From positions 4,237 to 68,236 of the forward strand of contig JAVBNA010000016.1 in NCBI GenBank assembly GCA_031551875.1: a stretch of 64,000 bases of DNA, read 5' to 3'. The notes under the pieces were generated by a model that was not told the origin of the DNA, made no database searches, and saw only the letters and a list, made by a program, of their open reading frames with translations. Both the position numbers and the translations under genes were made by a program. This document shows, piece after piece, positions 9,101-15,903 of this stretch; the first letter of the stretch is position 1, and each line of letters starts with the position of its first letter. The DNA comes from JAVBNA01 sp031551875 (GTDB taxonomy: Bacteria; Bacillota; Clostridia; Oscillospirales; Acutalibacteraceae).

Positions 9101-10890
9101 TCAACATGTCCGGCCGAGGGGATGCCATAATTCGCCAGTCCGGAAGGCGTCCAAGCGGTTCCGGGAATTCTCGTAGAGGCCGAGCCTCCGCCCGCGAAGA
9201 GCCTGAACATGTTGTTGGCATCCTTCGGGATAATTTCGTAGAGCTCGTTGATCAGGGTGATCAGGGACTGAGGGGGATTGCCTTCAAAGTTCCCTGCTCT
9301 CCATGCGATAAAGTCAGGATCGGCTTTGATCTCTGTAAGAGCTTTGCTTGTGCTGAAGGTGTAGGTTGCGGTCAGCGTAGTCGTGCTTGTCAAAATGCCG
9401 TCGCCGCCCGCGATGGCCTTAACGGTGAACGTAGCGCCGTCAGCAAGCGTCGGAACTGCGATCGTGCCGGTATACAGGGTTGACGAGGTGGTGGGTTGAG
9501 ATCCGTCGGTTGTATACCAGATTTTGATGTCAGGGGAAGCGCTCGTGGCGGTTGTCAGGCCGATGGTAGAGCCCTTTCTGACCGTCGTGCCGCTCGAGGG
9601 GTACACCACCGCTGTCGGAGCGGAGGCCTGTACTCTATAGTTGTATGTCGCGACCGCGCTTCTCGCGCCGTTCGCCGGGTTGATCGCCATGGCTTTCAGT
9701 GCACACGCGCTCGGAATCAGAACCGGGCCCCAATATCTTTCCGAATTGGCCGTCGGGGTAGTTCCGTCCAGCGTGTAGTAAATGATCGTTCCAGTCGGAG
9801 CGCCCGATACCGAAAGGGTCGCGGGCATGGTCGAGTTTGTCAGGGTCGCATTGTCCGCCCTGTTGGAGGTCGGCGTGTTGAGCGTCGGAGTCGCGCCCAC
9901 AATATAATGCGCGGAAACGACAGAGCTGGCGGTTTTGCCCGCCATGTAAGCGATCGCTTTCACGGTGACCTCTGTACCTGCAGCAGCGCCGGCCGGGAAT
10001 ACCGAGAATGCACCGGTATACTGTGTGCCGACTGTCGCGGAAGGATCTGTGCCGTCCAGTGTGTAGCGGATGCTGGCGCCAGACCAAACTTCGTTCAGTC
10101 CGAGAGACAGTTGCAGCGAATTGTCGTAATAGTCTGCCGGCTGCGAGAAGGTCGGTTCCAAAACCTTGCTGTAGGGCGCGAAGGAAAGGCTGGCAACTTC
10201 CAGCTCGCCGTGTCCGCCCGAAGAAGCAAGGTTCGTGACGATGGAAACGGTGTGAGCGCCTGCTGTGAAGCTGACCGGCTTCATGTAGTTGCCGAGCACT
10301 TCATAAGGAAGGCCTGTTGCGTCAGTCACAACAGTAGACACGCCGTCAATCGTAATCGTTATGCTGGAAGTGTCAAGATGTCTCCAAGCGCGGCTGTTCA
10401 GAACGAGCATATAGTCCGCCGCGGTGGCTACGTTGATCACATAGCTTCTGGTTGAGGTGAAGTTTAACGCAGCTTCTGTGTTCAGGATGCCGATCGGCGA
10501 AATGGTGGACGCAACATCATACGCAACGGTTAACATTGCGGCAGACGAAGTCACGCTTTCACTATTCGCATCGGTTACCACACAGCGATAGCTGGCTCCG
10601 GCCATGGAAGCCGTGGCGTTACCCGTAGTAAAAGCAGCAGCGGTGGCGCCGGAGATGTTTTCCCAGGTTCCGCCTGCGTTGCTTTGCCACTGATACTGAT
10701 ACGGGGCCACGCCATCGTTTGCCGTAACGGTAAATGTGGCGGCGCTTCCTGCGGTGACTGTCGCATTAACAGGACCGGTAAGCGTTGGCGGAGCGGCAAA
10801 AGCCACCGTCGCCGGCATTAAGGATAAGAGCATAACAAAGGCTAAAATCAAAGCTAAAAACTTCTTGGATATTTTCGTTTGCTTTGCCAT
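6178..10890 (-). CDS. Exported GH3-family glycosidase with chitobiase-like, cohesin and dockerin modules
   Basis: A 1570-residue secreted enzyme expected to hydrolyse beta-glycosides outside the cell. Signal peptide 1-32; Ig-like domain about 33-123; lectin/CBM-like domain about 130-240; three chitobiase/hexosaminidase C-terminal-type repeats about 245-330, 335-420 and 423-512, each with YTLDGT or YTTDGS; GH3 N-domain about 515-850 with the expected nucleophile D780 in LVMTDYNGYG; GH3 C-domain about 870-1170 with probable acid/base E1005 in RESGENAD; fibronectin-III-like domain about 1190-1290; cohesin-like domain about 1385-1508; dockerin 1514-1570 with two Ca-binding repeats (GDVNLSGEVDVADA and ADVNRDGKVNVGDV). 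ATG follows GGAGG. The divergent YesN/YesM pair suggests control by an extracellular sugar. The exact substrate cannot be read from the sequence. Confidence 0.9.
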   Translation of the reverse strand: MAKQTKISKKFLALILAFVMLLSLMPATVAFAAPPTLTGPVNATVTAGSAATFTVTANDGVAPYQYQWQSNAGGTWENISGATAAAFTTGNATASMAGASYRCVVTDANSESVTSSAAMLTVAYDVASTISPIGILNTEAALNFTSTRSYVINVATAADYMLVLNSRAWRHLDTSSITITIDGVSTVVTDATGLPYEVLGNYMKPVSFTAGAHTVSIVTNLASSGGHGELEVASLSFAPYSKVLEPTFSQPADYYDNSLQLSLGLNEVWSGASIRYTLDGTDPSATVGTQYTGAFSVFPAGAAAGTEVTVKAIAYMAGKTASSVVSAHYIVGATPTLNTPTSNRADNATLTNSTMPATLSVSGAPTGTIIYYTLDGTTPTANSERYWGPVLIPSACALKAMAINPANGARSAVATYNYRVQASAPTAVVYPSSGTTVRKGSTIGLTTATSASPDIKIWYTTDGSQPTTSSTLYTGTIAVPTLADGATFTVKAIAGGDGILTSTTTLTATYTFSTSKALTEIKADPDFIAWRAGNFEGNPPQSLITLINELYEIIPKDANNMFRLFAGGGSASTRIPGTAWTPSGLANYGIPSAGHVDGPAGMRITASSGAAYSRDATYWPNSTARSATWNMTLEEAVGTGWGNEMVWFGVDTLLAPGLNIHRSVLGGRNFEYYSEDPLLAGLAGAAEVNGVQSNGTGVAVKHFAMNNQETTRTNGNSQANTRTVREIYLRAFQYLQENSKPWTYMTSFNAINNVAASQSYDLNTTILRNEWGFDGLVMTDYNGYGSTSLLYPYNDGLGNAPNTHAGVVKAGVEMLLASATPANIMAGYTNGYLTDAVVRQAFMRFCIYTTKLPAFNGNDFSYYTNQEMWEENDAVALQVAQEGAVLLKNDNNALPLQKEAAPILSLGMAASRLYRGGTGSGSINMTTIGGNRIPGLPEALREVGNIEVLDTSAMGFSRTASIIASGAMSSTGARDEIVVPAAQWAAWENTDMSAIFFVLQRESGENADVATSKGAYYISDAEENLINGARALADKKNIPFIIVMNTGTWISAYSVTANPAWNAMSTWKENWMDKADAIMQCWNTGQQGGKPMAQLIFGDANPSGKLPTTVPLDTNHRDANGNLLTPSFGQAGRSVSNPIYKEGIFVGYRYHEKFDVEYAYAFGHGLSYTTFDYLNPTLSKKTFSNANDKLTASVTIKNTGDVAGKEVGQFYIGAPGLDMIKPVKELKGFMKTEQLDPGASQTITAEFNAMSLASYKESTGEWVVEPGHYVVYFAAASDDVKAVKTFTVTSEIIADTVTKDAMKPASPVAEYTVGQTVVTFNIPGAEEFKKAYTVGAAYDYLPEPEDSKYIYEWYTEAGLVNRVYPETLATAGDKTFYAKLKESPFKISVATGDTFVMPITVKYTDDLSGLRGIIEYDESLLDLQSITAAKGFSVVSDVEAGSFVMVTPAGAAVSGSVTIGYAIFKAKADLNDDVSTVVSFPSENISAFDHNGNLIETITLHSVDVLIEGIPPMIGDVNLSGEVDVADAIFLMQYLAGSRELSARQLKAADVNRDGKVNVGDVTIIMQMCL

Positions 10891-11027
10891 AGTAATAGTA
10901 TCCTCCTAATTCTAATTTTTACATTCCCTCGTTTTGCGTCAATGACGCGCGCAAATGTTTTTTCTAAACACGCCCTTTCTTTTATTCACACAATTCCCAT
11001 AAAAAAGGACTATTCGGCTTTTTTCAT

Positions 11028-11108
11028 GGAAAAGTGCTCATTCCAATTTACTCCCTGACTGATCTGATCTCAATTCACATCCTTTCTTATGGGAAAGTAC
11101 TCATTTCC
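11028..11108. promoter_or_regulatory. Two operator-like 17-bp elements upstream of the GH3 gene
   Basis: The elements GGAAAAGTGCTCATTCC (11028-11044) and GGAAAGTACTCATTTCC (11092-11108) are alike and each has dyad symmetry (GGAA...TTCC). Their shared GT(G/A)CTCATT cores are exactly 63 bp apart, six helical turns. They lie between the GH3 gene and the divergent response-regulator gene and are good candidates for the YesN-type regulator's binding sites. This role is inferred. Confidence 0.5.
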
Positions 11109-11477
11109 TGTTACCACAGTAAACTGATTGCGTTCTTTAAGTAAGTTTAAAGATCAATCAGGAGCAGGCTACATTCATTCCTCAGTTTCTTCAAGATATT
11201 TCTACTATTATTTTCACATTCTTTATTATTTTCAGAAATTTTTTATCGCCTTTTCTTTCCCAAATCCCAAAAAAATGAAATAATAACATCTCAAGTCCTC
11301 GCTCAAGGGATGAATCATGAGCGATTGTACCTAAGGCCAGAATTAAAACTTGTTACTAATAAACAAAATAAACAACTCGTTTAAATTTTTTGTGTTTTTC
11401 GGGACAAAACTTGGTCAATATTGATGAATGTATTTATTATAAGCTCCGGGTTGAACCGTGTAAAGTAGGCACTTAAT

Positions 11478-11526
11478 CTCACTTGGTGCTACAAAGTAAG
11501 CTACTTACTTTGTAGCACCAAGTGAG
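11478..11526. repeat. Perfect 23-bp inverted repeat with a 3-base loop in the GH3/yesN intergenic region
   Basis: The arm 11478-11500 pairs without mismatch with 11504-11526 around CTA. It lies between divergently transcribed genes, about 90 bases before the response-regulator start, so an ordinary gene-end terminator is not expected here. No U-tract follows on the plus strand. It could be an operator, a leader hairpin of the yesN-like mRNA or a residual transposon end. Confidence 0.85.
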
Positions 11527-11616
11527 AAAATATTAAGAAAAAACAAACTCTTGCATTATTAAAAAGAATCTCGTAATATTGAAGATAGCAGGCCGTTTTG
11601 AAGGGGGGTTACTTTT

Positions 11617-13143
11617 TTGATTGATGTGTTAATGGTGGATGATAATAATATAACGCTTACATACTATTCCACCATCGTCGATTGGAAGAAGCACGGTTTT
11701 TCTCTGGCCGCCACGGCGATGGACGGTCATTCCGCATTGATTGAATTTAAAAAGCATAGTCCTGAGGTTGTCATTACGGACATTCAAATGCCAAACATGA
11801 ACGGTCTTGAGCTTGCTGAAGAAATTTTAAAAATCGATCCGGACACGATTGTCATTTTCCTCTCCAGCTATGAGGAGTTTTCCTATGCGCGCTCGGCGAT
11901 GAATCTGGGTGTTCATGATTATATTTTAAAGCACGAAAGCAAAGGGGAGAAATTTGAAAAGCATCTTGAAGGAATTCAGCGTACCTTGCAAAAGCAAAAA
12001 ATGGAAAGGCGTTACGCAATGGAGCGCCGGTTGTCAAAATATTTTTCAAACGTTAATGAGTTTCAGCGATTGGATTTTTCTGAAATTGCAAGTATTTCCT
12101 CTCGAAAATATGATGCGTTTCTTTTGATGCAAGACTATATTTTTCCGGAAATTTCAGAACAGACAGGAAGTTATACCGAAGAGTGGGACGAAGAGCGTAT
12201 TACGGCACACTGCTATAGTTTCATGCAGACACTGGCCTGTGTAAAAATAAAGCCCTATTTATATTTTGTTTTGATGAAATCGGAAAGCAGCTTTAGGCGC
12301 AATCTCTACTCGCTGCAAGAATCAATTGTCAAGCATATGGAGTATGGAAGCGCTTCGTTGCTGATACTCTCCGAAAAACAGCAAATCCCGAATTGTATTC
12401 GGAATTACTGGAGTCATCATAAAAACATCCCTCAGAAATATTTTTTCGGAAAGTCTCTAATTGTATTTTTTGATTGGCTTGGCGGGCGGACGGTCGAAAC
12501 CCCTCAAAAAGACAAATATGATGACCTGATAAAAATGCTGGACAGCGGAGACGGATTGACGATATGCCAAGACATGGATAAAACAATGCAAAAAGCAATT
12601 GATGAAAAGAATTACAATAGTTTTTCCGCTTCGGTTTCATTGTTCCTCCGTGTCCTGCTGCACTATCATATCAAGCTGCTTGACGTCGAGAACAGGCACC
12701 CTTTTGTGGTATATCAAAAGCAGGATGAGAACAGCTGGTATGATGCCGCCTCTGTTTTTGTATGGATAAAAGAAAAATATATAACACTGACGGCGATGCT
12801 CGCCAAGGCCAGGGATAAAAACTTTTCTTCGGTTGTGACAGACGCGGTTGGCTATATCCACCGCCATTATAATGATTGTGAGCTAAGCGCCGAAAAGGTG
12901 GCGGCTGTTTTTAAAATGAATATAAACAGCCTTAATAACCACATAAAAAAAGAGATGGAGGAAACCGTTTGGCAGTTAATTATCAAGGTTCGGATGGAAA
13001 AAGCGGGAGAATTGCTGAGCTCCAGCCATCATCGAATTTTTGACATTGCGGGAATGGTCGGCTATAAAGCGGTGACTCATTTTTCCAAAGCCTTCAAGAG
13101 CTATTTTGGATGTACACCGCAGGAATACAGAAGAAAGAGATAA
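11617..13143 (+). CDS. AraC-type response regulator (YesN family)
   Basis: A 508-residue regulator. Receiver domain about 1-120 with acidic pair D8/D9, phospho-acceptor D55 (VVITDIQMP) and a Lys near 109; a long middle region of no clear family (about 125-400); C-terminal AraC/XylS double helix-turn-helix about 410-508 (YNDCELSAEKVAAVFKMN, then IFDIAGMVGYKAVTHFSKAF and GCTPQEYRR). The start is TTG, with AAGGGGGG ten bases upstream. The gene overlaps the histidine-kinase start (TAATG), so the two are translationally coupled. By family precedent it senses sugars through its kinase and activates nearby carbohydrate genes; the divergent GH3 gene is the obvious target. Confidence 0.92.
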   Translation: MIDVLMVDDNNITLTYYSTIVDWKKHGFSLAATAMDGHSALIEFKKHSPEVVITDIQMPNMNGLELAEEILKIDPDTIVIFLSSYEEFSYARSAMNLGVHDYILKHESKGEKFEKHLEGIQRTLQKQKMERRYAMERRLSKYFSNVNEFQRLDFSEIASISSRKYDAFLLMQDYIFPEISEQTGSYTEEWDEERITAHCYSFMQTLACVKIKPYLYFVLMKSESSFRRNLYSLQESIVKHMEYGSASLLILSEKQQIPNCIRNYWSHHKNIPQKYFFGKSLIVFFDWLGGRTVETPQKDKYDDLIKMLDSGDGLTICQDMDKTMQKAIDEKNYNSFSASVSLFLRVLLHYHIKLLDVENRHPFVVYQKQDENSWYDAASVFVWIKEKYITLTAMLAKARDKNFSSVVTDAVGYIHRHYNDCELSAEKVAAVFKMNINSLNNHIKKEMEETVWQLIIKVRMEKAGELLSSSHHRIFDIAGMVGYKAVTHFSKAFKSYFGCTPQEYRRKR

Positions 13144-14921
13144 TGGTTATGAAAAAAGCAAAGCTCAACACGGTCACGAATAAAAGCGTTTTGCTTACGG
13201 TTATATGGAGTTTTCTGCTTCTCCTTCTGATCGAACTCCTTTTACCGACGGCTTTTTACAAGGTAATGCATCCGCATTTTGCCGACTCTCTAACCAGCTC
13301 GGTCAATGCCGCTTCAATGAGACAGAGCTATATCCTCACAAGCAATGCCCACTGGCCGGCAGCAGATCTGCTGTCTGATTATTTTAGCGGGGATCGCAGT
13401 CAGGATCTTCGTTCCAAAATCCAGAACCGGCTGAAGCCTCTTCGGGTTGGGGATCCTCATGAAGGCTCTCATGAGGAGGGCGCGATTTCATTTGTCAATT
13501 ACCCTGCTATCATTACAGAGAATGGGGATTTTTTTTGCGCTGAAGAAACGCACGGAATTGCAGAAAAAATCATTAAAACAGCGTATTTTTCTAATCTGCC
13601 AAAAAAAGAGGGCTGGTCGGGATATTCCCCCGTATTGTCCATTGACGTAGATGGAACAAGGCTGGATCTCATTTGTTTTGTTTCCGCGTTTTCGGTCGAA
13701 GATGTGATTTGTTATAGCGTAACGATACGTGAACTCAGCAACTTTACAGATCAGCTCACTACCCTGAATTCAGTAGGCATAAGCGATTATGCCCTTTTCA
13801 ATCGTGACGGCATCATTTTTTCCAATTTAGGAGAATCATCCGAAATCGTATGGTCTGATTATATGGACTCGCTGTCGATAGATGGTCAGTATCAGATTAC
13901 TCGGCGCGACACCGATGACGGCATGGATTTTCTTGTTTTATGCTCTTATCGCGCGGAAGGCTTTCGTTTGGCTGTCCATGCTTCAAAGGCCGAGATTTTA
14001 GCGCCATATAACGATGTTTTTTTATTGACTCAAGTGGGAATTATTCTGTTGGTCGTTCTTCTTATTTCCATGGAAAGCGCAACGTTTCGATTCTTTTTGC
14101 GAGGATTAAGTACCTTAAACAATCAAATGAACAAGGTGCAAAGCGGTAACTATGAAATTGTACCAACTCAAAAAAGCCACGATGAGATTGGAAACCTCGC
14201 AAAAACATTTCACATTATGCTGGATAAAATCAAATTGGACATGAAAGAGCGAATTGATCTGGAGAAAAGAAAGCAGGAACTGCAATACAGTCTTCTTGTC
14301 TCGGCGCTTGATCCCCATTTCATATATAACACCTTGGATATGGTTACCTATCTTGCCGAAATGGAGCAGCACCGCGACGTTGTGAAGGTTATTGACGCAT
14401 TAATTGATACGCTCAAGGATCGGTTGACCATGAAGGGCTATAAAACTTTTGACAGCGTCGCCGTCGAGAAGCATGTTCTGGAAAAATACATGCTTATCCA
14501 AAGCTATATGCGAAAAAACAAAATTTCTTTTGACTTTATCGTATCCGATCAAGATCTTTCCCTGCGGATACCGAAAAATATTATCCAGCCGCTGGTGGAG
14601 AACTCCATAAAGCATGGGATTCTCTCGAACAAAGAAGATGATGGTGTTACACTTAAAGACGGAAAAATAGAAGTGATTATATCTAGACAGGAAGACGGAA
14701 TCAATATTCAGGTTATCGACAACGGTACAGGGATTAGCCCTGAAACTCAAAAGCGTCTTTTAGAGTATTCCAACCACTTAAAAGATCCTGAACACACAGG
14801 AATTAAAAATCTTCAGATGAGACTTTCATATTTGTTCAAGGATTGTTATCGGTTTGAAATTCATAGCATTTCGGGGGAAGGAACAAGGATTATTATTTGG
14901 ATACCTGAAGGTAAAAAATAG
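13143..14921 (+). CDS. Sensor histidine kinase (YesM/LytS family)
   Basis: A 592-residue membrane kinase paired with the preceding regulator. TM1 about 17-37, an extracytoplasmic sensor domain about 40-290, TM2 about 300-325, a HAMP linker, the His_kinase (PF06580-type) region with phospho-accepting His in SALDPHFIYNTLDMV, and a C-terminal HATPase (IIQPLVENSIKHG, then VIDNGTGIS and GIKNLQMRL). I start at the ATG at 13143, which overlaps the regulator stop as TAATG; an upstream in-frame ATG at 13110 would overlap by 34 bases and has no better ribosome binding site. Ligand unknown. Confidence 0.92.
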   Translation: MVMKKAKLNTVTNKSVLLTVIWSFLLLLLIELLLPTAFYKVMHPHFADSLTSSVNAASMRQSYILTSNAHWPAADLLSDYFSGDRSQDLRSKIQNRLKPLRVGDPHEGSHEEGAISFVNYPAIITENGDFFCAEETHGIAEKIIKTAYFSNLPKKEGWSGYSPVLSIDVDGTRLDLICFVSAFSVEDVICYSVTIRELSNFTDQLTTLNSVGISDYALFNRDGIIFSNLGESSEIVWSDYMDSLSIDGQYQITRRDTDDGMDFLVLCSYRAEGFRLAVHASKAEILAPYNDVFLLTQVGIILLVVLLISMESATFRFFLRGLSTLNNQMNKVQSGNYEIVPTQKSHDEIGNLAKTFHIMLDKIKLDMKERIDLEKRKQELQYSLLVSALDPHFIYNTLDMVTYLAEMEQHRDVVKVIDALIDTLKDRLTMKGYKTFDSVAVEKHVLEKYMLIQSYMRKNKISFDFIVSDQDLSLRIPKNIIQPLVENSIKHGILSNKEDDGVTLKDGKIEVIISRQEDGINIQVIDNGTGISPETQKRLLEYSNHLKDPEHTGIKNLQMRLSYLFKDCYRFEIHSISGEGTRIIIWIPEGKK

Positions 14922-15017
14922 TTTTCTCTAAGAAAATATTCATTATTTTCGATTTTATTCTACTACAATATCTTTTTTCATCTTAGAAAATGAAATAATT
15001 GAGTTGATCGGATTTGA

Positions 15018-15055
15018 TTGACAGTTTATACTAAATATAAGTTATTATTTATAGT
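15018..15055 (+). promoter_or_regulatory. Promoter and operator-like dyad of the HxlR gene
   Basis: TTGACA at 15018-15023 is followed by an AT-rich stretch with -10 candidates TTATTA or TATTAT (15042-15048). Overlapping it is an imperfect dyad ACTAAATA...TATTTATAGT (about 15030-15054) of the kind HxlR proteins use for autoregulation. Spacing of 18-19 bases is slightly long. Confidence 0.4.
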
Positions 15056-15079
15056 GAAGAAGATGAGGAGATCGATGTT

Positions 15080-15442
15080 GTGAATATCTGCCCAGTGGAG
15101 ATGACTATGACATTTCTTGGAGACAAATGGAAGGTACTGATCATTCGCGATCTGCTAAACGGGACAAAACGCTTCTGTGAACTCAACCGGTCTATCGGAA
15201 AAATTTCCCAGAAGGTGCTGAGCACCAACCTAAAGATTATGGAGGAGAACGGATTGCTTACGCGCAAGGTGTTTCCCGAAGTTCCGCCCAGGGTGGAATA
15301 TACCCTGACCGAAATGGGCTATAGTCTGGCGCCCGTTGTACGTGCACTGAAGGACTGGGGAGCAAAAGCCTCTCTTCCTGCCAGAGTCAGGTCATCTGAT
15401 GAGTTTTCTGCTTATTTGAGTCTTTCTCCGATTGAGGATTAG
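15080..15442 (+). CDS. HxlR-family winged-helix regulator
   Basis: 120-residue winged helix-turn-helix protein of the HxlR type, usually a sensor of aldehydes, quinones or redox stress. Conserved features: CPVEMTMTFLGDKWKVLIIRDL at the N-terminus with the typical Cys at position 4, LLNGTKRFCELNRSI, KVLSTNLKIMEENGLLTR and the wing EVPPRVEYTLTEMG. The start is GTG, with GAGGAG ten bases upstream. No enzyme gene is adjacent, so it is an orphan; it may only regulate itself or act in trans. Confidence 0.88.
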   Translation: MNICPVEMTMTFLGDKWKVLIIRDLLNGTKRFCELNRSIGKISQKVLSTNLKIMEENGLLTRKVFPEVPPRVEYTLTEMGYSLAPVVRALKDWGAKASLPARVRSSDEFSAYLSLSPIED

Positions 15443-15546
15443 CAAGCTCTTAAAAAACAGGGATGACGCATAGAAGAAGCGGCGTATGCCCGCAAAAAAC
15501 CGCAAGGGGTATCTTTTCACGCCCGAAAGAATTCCAAATTTTAACA

Positions 15547-15584
15547 AATCATCCCCATAGGCAAAATTGCCTATGGGGATGATT
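15547..15584. repeat. 18-bp perfect hairpin, copy 1 of a repeated unit
   Basis: Arms 15547-15564 and 15567-15584 pair perfectly around AA. The same hairpin with one or two changes lies at 43820-43856, and in both places it sits just after a truncated spoIIID-like reading frame on the minus strand. It probably acts as that frame's terminator. Confidence 0.85.
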
Positions 15585-15593
15585 ATTACTTTA

Positions 15594-15743
15594 TCAGCCA
15601 CACAAATCGTTCCAATTTATGACTACCTTATGTACCGTACTCTTGCTGATTCCAAATTTTTTAGCCGCCGCACGGACGGTCACTTTATGTTCCAGAATGT
15701 ACTCTCCGAGTTCTACCGCCCTATCTTCCACGATGCCTTTCAT
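15594..15743 (-). pseudogene. Truncated spoIIID copy
   Basis: Reads MKGIVEDRAVELGEY through GISKSTVHK identically to spoIIID, then diverges to VVINWNDLCG and stops: 49 residues instead of 88. The helix-turn-helix is almost complete but the basic C-terminal helix needed for strong DNA binding is missing. The duplicated block 15628-15825 carries the ribosome binding site and upstream DNA too, so it could still be expressed. The novel 3' end is shared with the decayed copy near 43.9 kb, so this is a repeated unit and not a single accident. Whether it makes a functional mini-regulator is unknown. Confidence 0.8.
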
Positions 15744-15825
15744 ATTGAGATGTCCCCTCCCACCTTCGCAAATTGTCTTCGTCAATAGGTATGCATCTCA
15801 TGAAGATTTTATGCGGAGGCTTTTG
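15628..15825 (-). repeat. Second copy of the spoIIID 5' duplication
   Basis: Matches 5392-5589 with five mismatches and no gaps. The boundaries are sharp on both sides. Confidence 0.9.
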
Positions 15826-15903
15826 GGAGAGTGTTTCATATAATTTGCCCCCTGTTGCAGGATTATTTTCCTACAACAGAGGGCTTCTTGACATACAACC
15901 CAT

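Noticed and set aside
11478..11526. The 23-bp palindrome as an intrinsic terminator of the GH3 gene or yesN-like gene
   Set aside because: It lies at the 5' side of both divergent genes and has no U-tract, so it does not fit a gene-end terminator.
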